A DNA stretch of 64,000 bases from Gordonia insulae (GTDB lineage: Bacteria; Actinomycetota; Actinomycetes; Mycobacteriales; Mycobacteriaceae). Where the stretch lies: NCBI RefSeq assembly GCF_003855095.1, contig NZ_CP033972.1, forward strand, positions 1,302,001-1,366,000, read 5' to 3'. Below are positions 9,568 through 19,125 of the stretch, in pieces. Both the position numbers and the translations under genes were made by a program. How positions within the stretch are numbered: position 1 is the stretch's first letter; each line of letters begins with the position of its first letter. The notes below the pieces were generated by a model. The model worked only from the letters and a program-made list of their open reading frames with translations. It did no database searches and was not told where the DNA came from.

Positions 9568-12500
9568 GATGTGCCCTCCGCCAGGAGATCCGAGACATCT
9601 TCGACCAGCGCGGGCGGCACGTGCCATTCGAACACGCCGCAGCCGGCCGGGGTGTCGGGTCCGATCATTCCGCGGACGAAGTGGTACTGCACCGGTCCGA
9701 GATGATCGGCTGTCCGGTAGTCCCGCACCCGCCATCGCAGATAGCGATGCAGTGCAACGGAATACAACAGAGCCTGGAGCGGATAGTTGGCGGCGATCAT
9801 CTCGGTGGCCATGGCATCACGGTCGAAGTCCTCGGCAGTGAGGTCGCCCGGCCGCAACCGGTTCGTCTTGTAGTCGACGACCACGAAACGGCCGTCCGGC
9901 GTACGCAGCACCGAGTCGATGCTGCCCGTCAGGTAACCGCGGAGTCGTTGCGGCGGCAGCTCACGTAGCCGATCGCTGTAGCCGGCGAGCGGGTCGTCGG
10001 CGGGCAGGTGCCTGTCCATCAGGTCGGCGACCGCGCTCATCGACACCGCAGATCGCGAGGACCCATCCGCACGCGGGTCGGTCAGCGGGAACTCGAAGTC
10101 GAGCTCGGCCAGCCGGTCTCGCGGTCGGATCTGCCACAGGTCGCCGAAGCCGAGCGGCGTGGTGAGGACACCGACGAGTGCCGCTGCCAGCAGATCGACA
10201 TCGACGTCGACCATCCTGCGCTCGATCGACGTGCGGCACAGGTCACGGACATGCCCGGCCATGTCCGGGGCGTCGGTGTCTACGTATTCGAGGGTCTCGT
10301 GGACGAGCGTGCCGAAGGCCGCGCCGAACGGCATCCCGTTCATCAGCGACGGCGTTCCCGACGCGGGTGCAGTCTCCGCCGGGATGCGCTCGACATCCGG
10401 CACCGGCTCGTCGGCGATCAGATCGTCGTCGGCCTCACTACCGGACCCGAGGAGTGGCAGGTGCCCGTGTCCTGCGCCCGCAACGATCGCGGAATACGAT
10501 GTGCGGCGCCAACTCTGATCGATCGATCGGTCGAACAGGGCGACGCCGAGACCCTCCGCGGGGCGTCGTGGCGGCAGCGGCTCGATCCGGCTGTCGCCGT
10601 CACGTCCTGCCACCTCCACCCGGATCGCGCCGTCGGCGGTGGCATAACCGGTCAGCACCCGGCCACACGTGTCCTCGTCGGGGACGTCGAAGGATTCCGG
10701 GACCGCCGACGAACCGTCCTTGCGGCCGAACAACATCCGATGCAGCGCCGAGATCCTGGTGAAGTAGGCGGGCGCCCACCAGAGCACCACCTGGGACTGG
10801 GCACGGGTGAGCGCGACGTAGAGCAGTCGGAGTTCCTCACCGGCCGATTCGGTCTCGTGCCGTGCCCACCGCGACCGGTAACCCGGCGCCTCCTTGCCAC
10901 CGACGTCGAGGACCCGTTCGCCGGCGTCGTCGTGGAAGGTGAACGTCGCCCGGTTCGAGTTGCGTGCCCCGTCCCATGCGAACGGCACGTACACGATGGG
11001 GAACTGCAGTCCCTTGCTGCGGTGCACGGTCATGATCTGCACCGCCTGGGTGTCACGGTCCAGCCGACGCGTCTGGTCTTCGTGGCGCTGCCAGCGTGTG
11101 GTGTCGGCGATGCGGTCGGCGAGCCATTCGCCGAGTGCACTCAGTCCGCAGTCGCTGTCCATGACCTCGGCGTTGCACAGCGATGCCACCTGGACCAGGT
11201 CCGTCAGCGCGCGCTCGCCGTCCCGCAGTGCCAGCACCCGTTCGGCCACCGACATCCGGCTCATCAGTCGTTGGGACATCGCCGCGAAACCACCCTCGTC
11301 GAACACCCTGCCCAGGCCTTGCAGCATGGTCGCGAGTTCTGCCGTGTCCGCGCCGTCGTCGGCGGCCAGACGCTCGGCCGACCAGCCGATCAGGGGGCTG
11401 AGCGCCGCGAGCCGCACCATGTCTGAGCGTGCGGGTTGTTCGATCGCGCGGATCACCGACAGCCAGTGCCGGGCCGCCGCCGTGTGGAAAACGCTGGTGC
11501 CCGACCCGATGACGGCCGTCACTCCGTGTTCCTGGAGTTGCTGTTGGAGCGGGGCGACGGTCTTGTTGAGGGTGACCAGTACGGCGACGTCGCCCGGTTC
11601 GACTGGCCGGGTCACCCCGTCGACCTCGATGGTGGTGTTCGAGGCGAGCAGCCCCGCGATGTCGGCAGCGACGTCCGCGATCACCCGGTCACGCACGTCG
11701 CCGACGGAGGCGAAACCGCTGGCGCCCGTGACCGGGAACGCCGCCCGCGGAAACGCCCGCAGACGCACGGGGGGCACGCCGCGAATCCGGCTGCCCGCGC
11801 GGGCCGCCGTGACGTCGTGCACCAGGATCTGCGGGTGGCCGAGTTCGGCACCGCCGTAGAGCCTCCCGAGCGCATCCACCAGCGCACCGTCGGACCGGCG
11901 GTTCACGTCGAGGGCGCGTAGGGCGTCGGCCGAGGTCACCGCCTGCAGGTAGGCCAGGACCTCGGCGCCGCGGAAGCCGTAGATCGATTGCTTCGGATCA
12001 CCCACCAGCACCAGCGTGCGGTGCTGGTGGAAGCAGCGCCGCACGATCTCCCACTGTTGTGGGTCGGTGTCCTGGAACTCGTCGACCAGCACCGCCTCGA
12101 ACGACGCACGGATGCGTGCGCACGCCGCTTCGCCGACCACCGGATCGGTGACGATGCGAAACAGGATCATCTGCAGGTCATCGTAGGTTCGCAGGCGGGA
12201 CAACCGCTTTCGGTCCTCGATGATCTCACGGATGCGCGCGGCGAACCGGGCGCGCCGGATCGCGACGGTCGCGGTCGCTCCGGTGGAGCCGCCGAGGTCG
12301 GCCGACGAGGGTGCGAGCGCGGCGGCGGGCTGGCGTACGGCGTCGCGGGCGATCGCGGTGGCGTCGGCCGGCGCGATGTCCGGCGCGTCGGAGCCCGCGT
12401 ATCCCCGGATGTACAGGTCGAGTGCCGCCTCATCGACGAGATCGTCGACGTCCTCGACGATCTCGTGGACGAGTTCACGCTCGCCCAGGAAGCCCAGCGC

Positions 12501-12902
12501 GTCGAGCATGCGGTTACAGAAGGTGTGCGTGGTCGCGATGGTGGACGCGTCGAAATCCGAGAGGGCACGCGCGAGTCGTTCGCGGCGGAGCGCGACATCG
12601 GCCGGCACCCCGTCGGCCAAGTATCGGACCAGCGGGTCCGGGTGTGCGCCGCACGCTGCCGGATCGGACAGTGCGGCCACGAGTTCGGCGACGCGATCAC
12701 GCATGCGCTCGCGGAGTTCGGCGGTGGCCGCCCGGCTGAAGGTGACCAGCAAGAGCTTGTCGATGGGCACGCCCTCGGCGATGAACCGTGCGCCCAGGCC
12801 GACGATCGCGAAGGTCTTGCCGGTACCCGCACTCGCCTCGAGGACGGTGGTCCCCGCGGGCAGCGGTGCCGTCACATCGAACGGCGTGGGAGTGGCTGTC
12901 AT
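9564..12902 (-). CDS. recB: Exodeoxyribonuclease V subunit beta RecB
   Basis: This 1112-residue SF1A helicase-nuclease has Walker A ASAGTGKT at residues 23-30, VTFSRAATAELRERMR, the Walker B region VDEFQDTDPQQW, LVGDPKQSIYGFRGAE, IMTVHRSKGLQFP and LLYVALTRAQSQV as motif VI. The C-terminal PD-(D/E)xK nuclease shows GSIDSVLRTPDG...VVVDYKTNRL with the downstream QALLYSVAL motif, so the nuclease looks intact. It forms RecBCD with the adjacent genes and processes double-strand ends. Start ATG 12902 overlaps the recC stop (ATGA), and its own stop overlaps recD in the same way. Confidence 0.96.
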   Translation of the reverse strand: MTATPTPFDVTAPLPAGTTVLEASAGTGKTFAIVGLGARFIAEGVPIDKLLLVTFSRAATAELRERMRDRVAELVAALSDPAACGAHPDPLVRYLADGVPADVALRRERLARALSDFDASTIATTHTFCNRMLDALGFLGERELVHEIVEDVDDLVDEAALDLYIRGYAGSDAPDIAPADATAIARDAVRQPAAALAPSSADLGGSTGATATVAIRRARFAARIREIIEDRKRLSRLRTYDDLQMILFRIVTDPVVGEAACARIRASFEAVLVDEFQDTDPQQWEIVRRCFHQHRTLVLVGDPKQSIYGFRGAEVLAYLQAVTSADALRALDVNRRSDGALVDALGRLYGGAELGHPQILVHDVTAARAGSRIRGVPPVRLRAFPRAAFPVTGASGFASVGDVRDRVIADVAADIAGLLASNTTIEVDGVTRPVEPGDVAVLVTLNKTVAPLQQQLQEHGVTAVIGSGTSVFHTAAARHWLSVIRAIEQPARSDMVRLAALSPLIGWSAERLAADDGADTAELATMLQGLGRVFDEGGFAAMSQRLMSRMSVAERVLALRDGERALTDLVQVASLCNAEVMDSDCGLSALGEWLADRIADTTRWQRHEDQTRRLDRDTQAVQIMTVHRSKGLQFPIVYVPFAWDGARNSNRATFTFHDDAGERVLDVGGKEAPGYRSRWARHETESAGEELRLLYVALTRAQSQVVLWWAPAYFTRISALHRMLFGRKDGSSAVPESFDVPDEDTCGRVLTGYATADGAIRVEVAGRDGDSRIEPLPPRRPAEGLGVALFDRSIDQSWRRTSYSAIVAGAGHGHLPLLGSGSEADDDLIADEPVPDVERIPAETAPASGTPSLMNGMPFGAAFGTLVHETLEYVDTDAPDMAGHVRDLCRTSIERRMVDVDVDLLAAALVGVLTTPLGFGDLWQIRPRDRLAELDFEFPLTDPRADGSSRSAVSMSAVADLMDRHLPADDPLAGYSDRLRELPPQRLRGYLTGSIDSVLRTPDGRFVVVDYKTNRLRPGDLTAEDFDRDAMATEMIAANYPLQALLYSVALHRYLRWRVRDYRTADHLGPVQYHFVRGMIGPDTPAGCGVFEWHVPPALVEDVSDLLAEGTS

Positions 12903-15900
12903 GTGCGCGTCTCGAATTCGATCAGGGGTTCCCAGACCAGCCGGGCGAGTCCGGTGAACACCGCGTCACCCGGTTCGCCCGGCAGATCGATTCCGCACCA
13001 TCGGCCGTCTGCGGGAATGCTCTCGGCCAGCAGCGCGTCGAAATCCGTTGTCGCGGTGACATCGCCGGCGTATGCCAGACGCACGTGACGATCACGCCCC
13101 GCACCGAAGTCGCCGCCGAAGGCCTTACGGGCCGCCGGCAGCGCCCGATCCGCACGTCCGGTTCGCTGGTGATGATCGGCGAACTCGGCGGCCGGGTCCA
13201 GCGGCAGCGGAAGCACACGCTGCAACCCGACGTCGCGGATCGCGATCAGGGCCGCGAGCACCGCGGCGGGATCGTCGGGGACGGCGAACAGCGATCGGGC
13301 CACCCCGCTCCGGCGACCCCGGCCGACGACGAGTGCCGCACGTACATCCGGGAGTCCGCGGTCCCCGGCCTGTCGGGCCGCGGCGATGGCCAGCAGCCGA
13401 ACCCATGCGACGAGGCGTTGCTTCGCCCGCAGTTTGGAGTACGTCGCGGTGACCATCGTGCCGGCGAAGATGTCCCCCACCGTTCCGGACAACCGCCTGC
13501 CGTCGGGCAGCGGGACCACCACATCGGAAGTCACCGGGCGACCGGAGCGTGCCGGGGCCACCGCGGCGAACACGGCCTCGACGTCGACCGAGATGGTCTG
13601 GAGTTCGCGGGTGCCGAAGGCGAACGGCGGCAACGTACCCCGGCGCAGCTCCGCCGCCTGGCAGGACGCCAGATCAGCGCCGCCGAGCATGCGGGACAGG
13701 AACCGGTCGCCGATCCCCCAACGATCGAGGGGTGCGAGCGCGACGTCGAGCTGGTCGGGGTGCGGGCGTTCCTCGTCGGGCACCCGGGTGCCGAGTCGCT
13801 GACGTACGAAACCCTCGATCGGATTGGTAAGGAAGGTGATCAGGGAGTCGAGGTCGACGTCGTCACCCACCGCCGGAACACGCACCTCGGCGATGAACGG
13901 GGCCCGGGCCGGATCGGTGCCCAGGGCGCGGGCACCGGCCAACAGCGCGGTGTCGAAACTGAACGGACCGGCCACGCCGGGCACCGCCCCCGCACGGAAG
14001 TTCAGCTCGTCGAACCCGTGCAGGGTGTGCACGATCGTGCACGACCGCTCGTCTCCCCCGGTCAGTGCACGCACCGCGTCGCCGAGCTCACTGACCACGA
14101 CCGCAGGCGGAATACGCCGGCCGGACACCGGATCCGCGCCGCTGTAGAACACCAGCAGGTGCTCCTGCGCGGCGCAGATCGCGTCCAGGAACAGTTGACG
14201 ATCTTCGTCGCGAGGATTCCGTTCACCGATCAGCGGAGCGCGGCCGAGGATGTCGTCACCGTCGACGCGCAGGGTGCGCGGGAACGCGTCGGCGTCGACG
14301 CCCAACAGGACGATCACCCGATGCGGGACCGAGCGCATCGGCACCATCGAGCAGACGGTGAGTTCGCCGGTGCGGAAGTTCGCCCGGGTGGGCACGGCCG
14401 CGACCAGACCGGCGACGAGGTCCCGGATGTCGCCGAGCCGCAGCAGCGGCGCCGCGACCTCCCGATCGTCGGTGTGCGCATCGTCGAACACCGCGCTGAT
14501 CGACCGGATCGCCTGGGCCCGTTGCCATTCCTCGTCACGATCGGGACGCGCGAGCGCGTCGATCGCACCCACCACGATGTCGACCCACAGGTCCGGCGGA
14601 TGGGCGCCGGCCACCGCTTCCAGTGTCGCCGACAGCCGTGCGATGAACTCGGCGAATCGACCGGCCAGATCGATCTCGGTGCTCTCGACGCCCGCCAGCG
14701 GCAGCGCGGTGTCGAGCCACTCGCCATCGGACTCCTCGGCGACCGCGCCGAGCATGATCCGATCGAGCCCGGCGGCAAAGGTGCCCTGCCCGAAGCCCGA
14801 CAACCCGAACCGGGATCGCTGGGAATCGTCGATCGCCCAGCGGATGTTGCTGCCCACCAGCCATTCCCGAATGATCTCCAGATCGTCGTCGGTCATGTCG
14901 AAACGCTGCCGGACAGGTGGGCGTCCGAGCAGATCGAGGACGGCGCCGGCGGTGACGCGTCCGGCGCCCATCTCCACCACCGCAGCCACCACGTCGAGGA
15001 TCGGGTTGGTGTGTCGCAGACCGCGATCGGCGAGTCGCACCCTGAGCTCGAAAGCGGGATGACCCAGTCCCGGCTGACCGAACGCCCCCCGGATGAGCGG
15101 AGCGAAGGTCTCGACATCAGGGCACATGACGAGCACGTCGCGAGGTTGCAGGGTCGGGTCGGCGGCGAACAGATGCAGCAGTCGGTCCCGGAGGACCTCC
15201 ACCTGCCGTTCCGGACCGTGGCAGGAGTGGATCTCGACCGAGTCGTCGGGCGGGAGGATCCCGTCGGCGAGGTGATCGTCGCGGATGCCCGACTGCACAG
15301 CGGTCAACAGGGTCTCGTGCACCGGACCCGGCTCGGGAACGTGATGCGTCACCCGGTCCGCCATCGGCGCGACCCGACGCTGGAGTTCCTGGACGTCACG
15401 CGAGAGGCCGGCGAGGACCGGATGCCGCAGGACCGGTGGTCGGTGGTCGGCGCGACGCGGGCCTGCATCGGCACTCACGGACGTGGTCAGCGCGTCCCAC
15501 AGGGCCGGACTCGGATGTGGGACGAACACGTGGACATCGCGATGGACGGCGAGCGCCCCGAGCACCTGGCGCAACGACTCGGTGACGCGGGTCGGCCCGA
15601 ACACCGAGAGCCGTTCCGGCAGGTCCGTCGCGCCGGGCTCGGCGCGCAGCACCGCGCACGACTCCGCCAGCGACTCGGCCGGATGCGGCGCGCCGATCTC
15701 ACGACGCACCGCCCGCCAGAAGTCGGGCTGCCATGCCAGGTCGGCGGGGACGGGTTCGCCCACTCCGTCGGAGTCGCCGCCGCGCGCCCAGTCGCCGAGC
15801 ATCGCGGGTCGCTGTCGGCCGTAGCCGTCGAAGAGCTGCGCGATCTGTCGGGCCGTCGCATATCGCCTGCCCCGACGGTGTTCGTCGGGATCGGGGCGGC

Positions 15901-16309
15901 CATCGGCCCCGACGTGCCGGGCGAGGATCGCCAGTCGCGGATCGTCGATCATCTCGTCGAGAACGCGCAGGACGGGCCACGTCATCGCGGCGGGCCGCCA
16001 GGGTTCGCCGGCGCGTGAGCGGCCTCGCCGATGCCCCGGTCCACCGGGTCCGTCGGCGGACAGCGCATCGCCGAGGGCGGTGTCGGTCAGTTCCGCGGGC
16101 GAGAGGAAGTCGAGGTTCGCCGCCACACCGTCGGCGCGTCCGGCCGCACCGAGCCGGGTGGCGAGGCGCTGCTGCAGCCAGCGTTCGACACCGGCGGCGG
16201 GCACCGACACGATCTCGGCGCTCATCGGATCGGGCAGCGGCGTGATCAGCACGTCGGCGAGCGCATCGGCGAGCGCATCGGTGCGCTCGGCGCGGTGCAG
16301 GTGGAACAT
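12899..16309 (-). CDS. recC: Exodeoxyribonuclease V subunit gamma RecC
   Basis: This 1136-residue first gene of a recC-recB-recD operon encodes the Chi-recognition subunit, an inactivated helicase-like protein. The N-terminus MFHLHRAERTDALADALADV and the segment VPAAGVERWLQQRLATRLG are typical of RecC. A FSFCHGPERQVEVLRDRL-type region (here IHSCHGPERQVEVLRDRLL) and the RADGD-type strand DPRDEDRQLFLDAI follow. No working Walker A motif is visible, as expected. GC content and codon use match neighbours. No ptr-like protease gene lies between recC and recB, unlike in E. coli. The gene ends with a four-base overlap with recB. Confidence 0.95.
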   Translation of the reverse strand: MFHLHRAERTDALADALADVLITPLPDPMSAEIVSVPAAGVERWLQQRLATRLGAAGRADGVAANLDFLSPAELTDTALGDALSADGPGGPGHRRGRSRAGEPWRPAAMTWPVLRVLDEMIDDPRLAILARHVGADGRPDPDEHRRGRRYATARQIAQLFDGYGRQRPAMLGDWARGGDSDGVGEPVPADLAWQPDFWRAVRREIGAPHPAESLAESCAVLRAEPGATDLPERLSVFGPTRVTESLRQVLGALAVHRDVHVFVPHPSPALWDALTTSVSADAGPRRADHRPPVLRHPVLAGLSRDVQELQRRVAPMADRVTHHVPEPGPVHETLLTAVQSGIRDDHLADGILPPDDSVEIHSCHGPERQVEVLRDRLLHLFAADPTLQPRDVLVMCPDVETFAPLIRGAFGQPGLGHPAFELRVRLADRGLRHTNPILDVVAAVVEMGAGRVTAGAVLDLLGRPPVRQRFDMTDDDLEIIREWLVGSNIRWAIDDSQRSRFGLSGFGQGTFAAGLDRIMLGAVAEESDGEWLDTALPLAGVESTEIDLAGRFAEFIARLSATLEAVAGAHPPDLWVDIVVGAIDALARPDRDEEWQRAQAIRSISAVFDDAHTDDREVAAPLLRLGDIRDLVAGLVAAVPTRANFRTGELTVCSMVPMRSVPHRVIVLLGVDADAFPRTLRVDGDDILGRAPLIGERNPRDEDRQLFLDAICAAQEHLLVFYSGADPVSGRRIPPAVVVSELGDAVRALTGGDERSCTIVHTLHGFDELNFRAGAVPGVAGPFSFDTALLAGARALGTDPARAPFIAEVRVPAVGDDVDLDSLITFLTNPIEGFVRQRLGTRVPDEERPHPDQLDVALAPLDRWGIGDRFLSRMLGGADLASCQAAELRRGTLPPFAFGTRELQTISVDVEAVFAAVAPARSGRPVTSDVVVPLPDGRRLSGTVGDIFAGTMVTATYSKLRAKQRLVAWVRLLAIAAARQAGDRGLPDVRAALVVGRGRRSGVARSLFAVPDDPAAVLAALIAIRDVGLQRVLPLPLDPAAEFADHHQRTGRADRALPAARKAFGGDFGAGRDRHVRLAYAGDVTATTDFDALLAESIPADGRWCGIDLPGEPGDAVFTGLARLVWEPLIEFETRT

Positions 16310-16342
16310 GATGTCGCCCTCGTGATGCGGTCGCGGTCGGGG

Positions 16343-16786
16343 TCAGGGCCTGACGGGAAGCCCGGCGTCGGCGACGAGGTGGGCAGCCAATACCGCCCGC
16401 ACCGCGTCGGGGACCGGTGTCGGACGGCCGGTGTCGGTGTTCACCGAGACCATGGTGGTCTCCGCGACCGCGCACGTGGTCCCCGCCGGATCGATCAGCG
16501 TGAGCGACAACGTGAACGAGGTGTTGCCGATCCGGCTCACGCACGACCGGACGATCACCGGTTCATACGAATACTCCAGGACGGCGGTGAACACGATGTC
16601 CTGTCGCGCCACCAGCACCGAGAACCCGGCAGGCCGGTCCGCCAGCCAGGACGCGAACGAGCGGACCCGGCACTCCTCGAAGATCCGTGCGAATTGCACG
16701 TTGTTGATGTGGTGGTTGATGTCCATGTCGCCGAAGCGCAGCTGGATCGGGACATCGAGATATTGGTCGGCCACGATCGCAAACAC
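16343..16786 (-). CDS. Acyl-CoA thioesterase, 4HBT/FadM type
   Basis: This 147-residue hotdog protein begins MFAIVADQYLDVPIQLRFGD and contains RFGDMDINHHINNVQFARIFEE. This is the 4-hydroxybenzoyl-CoA thioesterase active-site block with the catalytic Asp and the conserved HHINN turn. Family members (YbgC, FadM) hydrolyse acyl-CoA in the cytosol. It lies 33 bp upstream of recC on the same strand and might share its transcript. It is divergent from the acetyltransferase gene. The substrate is unknown. Confidence 0.83.
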   Translation of the reverse strand: MFAIVADQYLDVPIQLRFGDMDINHHINNVQFARIFEECRVRSFASWLADRPAGFSVLVARQDIVFTAVLEYSYEPVIVRSCVSRIGNTSFTLSLTLIDPAGTTCAVAETTMVSVNTDTGRPTPVPDAVRAVLAAHLVADAGLPVRP

Positions 16787-16898
16787 TAACCGGTGGCCCC
16801 GACATCACCACCAACGACAACACACGTGCTCTGCTGCACCCGCGCGGGCGGCGGCGGACCGTACACTCACCGTGGGCACTGCACACGAGGGGGAGATC

Positions 16899-17540
16899 GT
16901 GATCCTGGAGACCGTCCGGTTACGGCTACGACCGGTCACGATGTCCGATGTCGACGCCCTCGTGGATCTCGACAGCGACCCCGCGGTGATGCGCTACGTC
17001 AGCGGTGGCGCGGCCACCTCCCGCGAGGAGATCGAGAACTGGGTCCTCCCCCGCGCACAGGCCGAACACCGTGCTCATCGCACCGGCATGTGGACCGCCG
17101 TCGACCGCACCACCTCGACCTTTCGTGGATGGTTCCTGCTGCGCGCGCCGCGGCACAGCAACCAGCCCGAACTCGAACTGAGTTACCGACTGCGTCGCGA
17201 TGCCTGGAACCAGGGCCTGGCCACCGAGGCCGCGCGCGCCCTGATGACGATGTCTTTCCAGGAGATATCCACCGACCGCATCTTCGCCAGCACCATGGCC
17301 GCCAACATGGCGTCGCGACGCGTGATGGAGAAGATCGGGATGCGGCTCTCCGCGATCCGCATGTCGGACGACGAACTGATCTTCGGTGCCGGCGGTGGTG
17401 AGGTCGAATACGAACTGCTGCGCAGCCACTGGGAGACCACCACCATGCGCTGGTCGACGCCCTCGGCGCCCTCGTGGCGACCCGTCGCACCGGCCGGCTG
17501 GTCGTATCGACACGGACCGCTCTCGGACCTCACCGCCTGA
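16899..17540 (+). CDS. GNAT family N-acetyltransferase (RimJ/RimL-like)
   Basis: This 213-residue protein begins ILETVRLRLRPVTMSDVDAL, the usual opening of RimJ/RimL-type acetyltransferases. The acetyl-CoA loop is present as RRDAWNQGLATEAARALM, and ASRRVMEKIGM is the conserved C-terminal helix. It transfers acetyl groups from acetyl-CoA to amines or protein N-termini; the acceptor is unknown. GTG 16899 follows GGGGGAG closely; an in-frame GTG at 16872 is an alternative. A roughly 35-residue Trp/Ser/Pro-rich C-terminal tail extends beyond the domain. The gene is divergent from the thioesterase. Confidence 0.8.
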   Translation: MILETVRLRLRPVTMSDVDALVDLDSDPAVMRYVSGGAATSREEIENWVLPRAQAEHRAHRTGMWTAVDRTTSTFRGWFLLRAPRHSNQPELELSYRLRRDAWNQGLATEAARALMTMSFQEISTDRIFASTMAANMASRRVMEKIGMRLSAIRMSDDELIFGAGGGEVEYELLRSHWETTTMRWSTPSAPSWRPVAPAGWSYRHGPLSDLTA

Positions 17541-17674
17541 CGAGACAGCGCACCGTAGGACGGCACACGCATTCGGCCGGGGTCCTCACCGCGACCGAAC
17601 TCCGATGATTGACTACCGTTAGGAGTCGTGCGGCAGCCCCACGCCGTCCACCCAGCGACAGGAGACGTTCTCTG

Positions 17675-19114
17675 ATGAGCAGCCCAACTCCGACCTCAGC
17701 GCGCCCGCACGTCGTCATCGTCGGTTCCGGATTCGGTGGACTCTTCGCGGCCCAGCGCCTGGCGAAGGCCGATGTCGATGTCACCCTCATCGCCAAGACC
17801 ACCCACCACCTGTTCCAGCCCATGCTGTATCAGGTGGCCACCGGGATCATCGCCGAGGGCGAGATCGCTCCGGCGACCCGTGTGGTCCTGCGCAAACAGA
17901 AGAACTCCAAGGTCCTTCTCGGCGATGTCTTCGAGATCAACCTCGAGGCAAAGACAGTCACCTCGCGGCTGCTCGAACGCGTCACCGTCACCCCGTACGA
18001 CAGTTTGATCATCGCCGCAGGCGCGGACCAGTCGTATTTCGGCAACGACCATTTCGCCGAGTACGCGCCGGGCATGAAGACCATCGACCACGCACTGGAA
18101 CTACGGGGGCGCATCCTCGGCGCCTTCGAGCAGGCCGAGCTGTCCGACGACCCGGAGGAGCGTGCCAAACTACTCACCTTCGTGGTCGTCGGTGCGGGCC
18201 CGACCGGTGTCGAACTCGCCGGGCAGATCGCGGAGATGTCCGACAAGACACTCAAGGGCACCTTCCGCAACATCGATCCGACCGAGGCGCGGGTGATCCT
18301 GCTGGACGCGGCGCCGGCGGTACTGCCGCCGTTCGGCGAGAAGCTCGGCAAGAAGGCCGCGTTACGGCTCGAGAAGCTGGGCGTCGAGGTCCAGCTCAAC
18401 GCGATGGTCGTCGACCTCGACTATGACGGCCTGACCGTCAAGGAGAAGGACGGCACGACCCGCCGTATCGAATCGCAGTGCAAGGTGTGGTCGGCAGGCG
18501 TTCAGGCGAGCCCGCTGGGCAAGCAACTCGCGGAGCAGTCGGGTGTCGAACTCGACCGCGCCGGCCGGGTCAAGGTGAATCCTGACCTGTCCATCCCGGG
18601 GAACCCGTATGTGTTCGTCGTGGGCGACATGATGGCCGTCGACGGCGTGCCCGGCGTGGCGCAGGGCGCGATCCAGGGCGGTCGGTACGCGGCGGATGCG
18701 ATCAAGGCCGGGCTGCACGGCCAGACGCAGGAGCAGCGCAAACCGTTCAGCTACTACGACAAGGGCTCGATGGCCACGGTGTCGCGGTTCAGCGCGGTCA
18801 TGCAGGTCCCCATCCCCGGAACCAAGAAGAAGTTCGAGACCGAGGGCTACTTCGCGTGGCTGGGCTGGCTTGCCCTGCACCTCATCTACATCGTCGGGTT
18901 CCGCAACCGGCTCAACACACTGGTCAACTGGTTCTTCGCCTTCAGCACCCGCGGCCGTACCCAGTTGGCGGTCACCGAGCAGCAGGTCTATGCGCGTACC
19001 GCACTCGGTGCGTTGTCCGAGCTGGAGAAGAAGTCGGTGCCGGAGGTCGAGGCGGAATCCGCCGGCGCCGAACCCGACCCGACGCCCGAGGGCACCAAGG
19101 CCGAGGCGAGCTGA
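17675..19114 (+). CDS. ndh: Type II NADH:quinone oxidoreductase
   Basis: This 479-residue single-subunit, non-proton-pumping NADH dehydrogenase is peripheral on the cytoplasmic membrane and passes electrons from NADH to menaquinone. The FAD-binding GSGFGG motif is at residues 17-22, and the second dinucleotide fold has VVVGAGPTGVELAGQIAE. A hydrophobic segment (GWLALHLIYIVGF) near the C-terminus is the usual membrane-contact helix. AGGAGA precedes ATG 17675 by about nine bases. The gene is convergent with ureD, the same arrangement recalled for M. tuberculosis Rv1854c/ureD. The C-terminal 25 residues are acidic and Pro/Ala-rich. Confidence 0.94.
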   Translation: MSSPTPTSARPHVVIVGSGFGGLFAAQRLAKADVDVTLIAKTTHHLFQPMLYQVATGIIAEGEIAPATRVVLRKQKNSKVLLGDVFEINLEAKTVTSRLLERVTVTPYDSLIIAAGADQSYFGNDHFAEYAPGMKTIDHALELRGRILGAFEQAELSDDPEERAKLLTFVVVGAGPTGVELAGQIAEMSDKTLKGTFRNIDPTEARVILLDAAPAVLPPFGEKLGKKAALRLEKLGVEVQLNAMVVDLDYDGLTVKEKDGTTRRIESQCKVWSAGVQASPLGKQLAEQSGVELDRAGRVKVNPDLSIPGNPYVFVVGDMMAVDGVPGVAQGAIQGGRYAADAIKAGLHGQTQEQRKPFSYYDKGSMATVSRFSAVMQVPIPGTKKKFETEGYFAWLGWLALHLIYIVGFRNRLNTLVNWFFAFSTRGRTQLAVTEQQVYARTALGALSELEKKSVPEVEAESAGAEPDPTPEGTKAEAS

Positions 19115-19125
19115 CCCCGGTCAGC
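19110..19125. terminator. Small dyad at the ndh/ureD junction
   Basis: The sequence GCTGACC-CC-GGTCAGC contains both convergent stop codons, TGA of ndh and TGA of ureD on the other strand. It could form a 5-6 bp hairpin that acts as a weak bidirectional terminator. There is no T-tract, so this is tentative. Confidence 0.3.

Noticed and set aside
12788..16018. Very long plus-strand open frame (over 1000 codons) opposite recC
   Set aside because: It is rich in Arg, Gly, His and Asp without any domain pattern, and mirrors the recC codon structure on the other strand. Long antisense frames are expected at this GC content.
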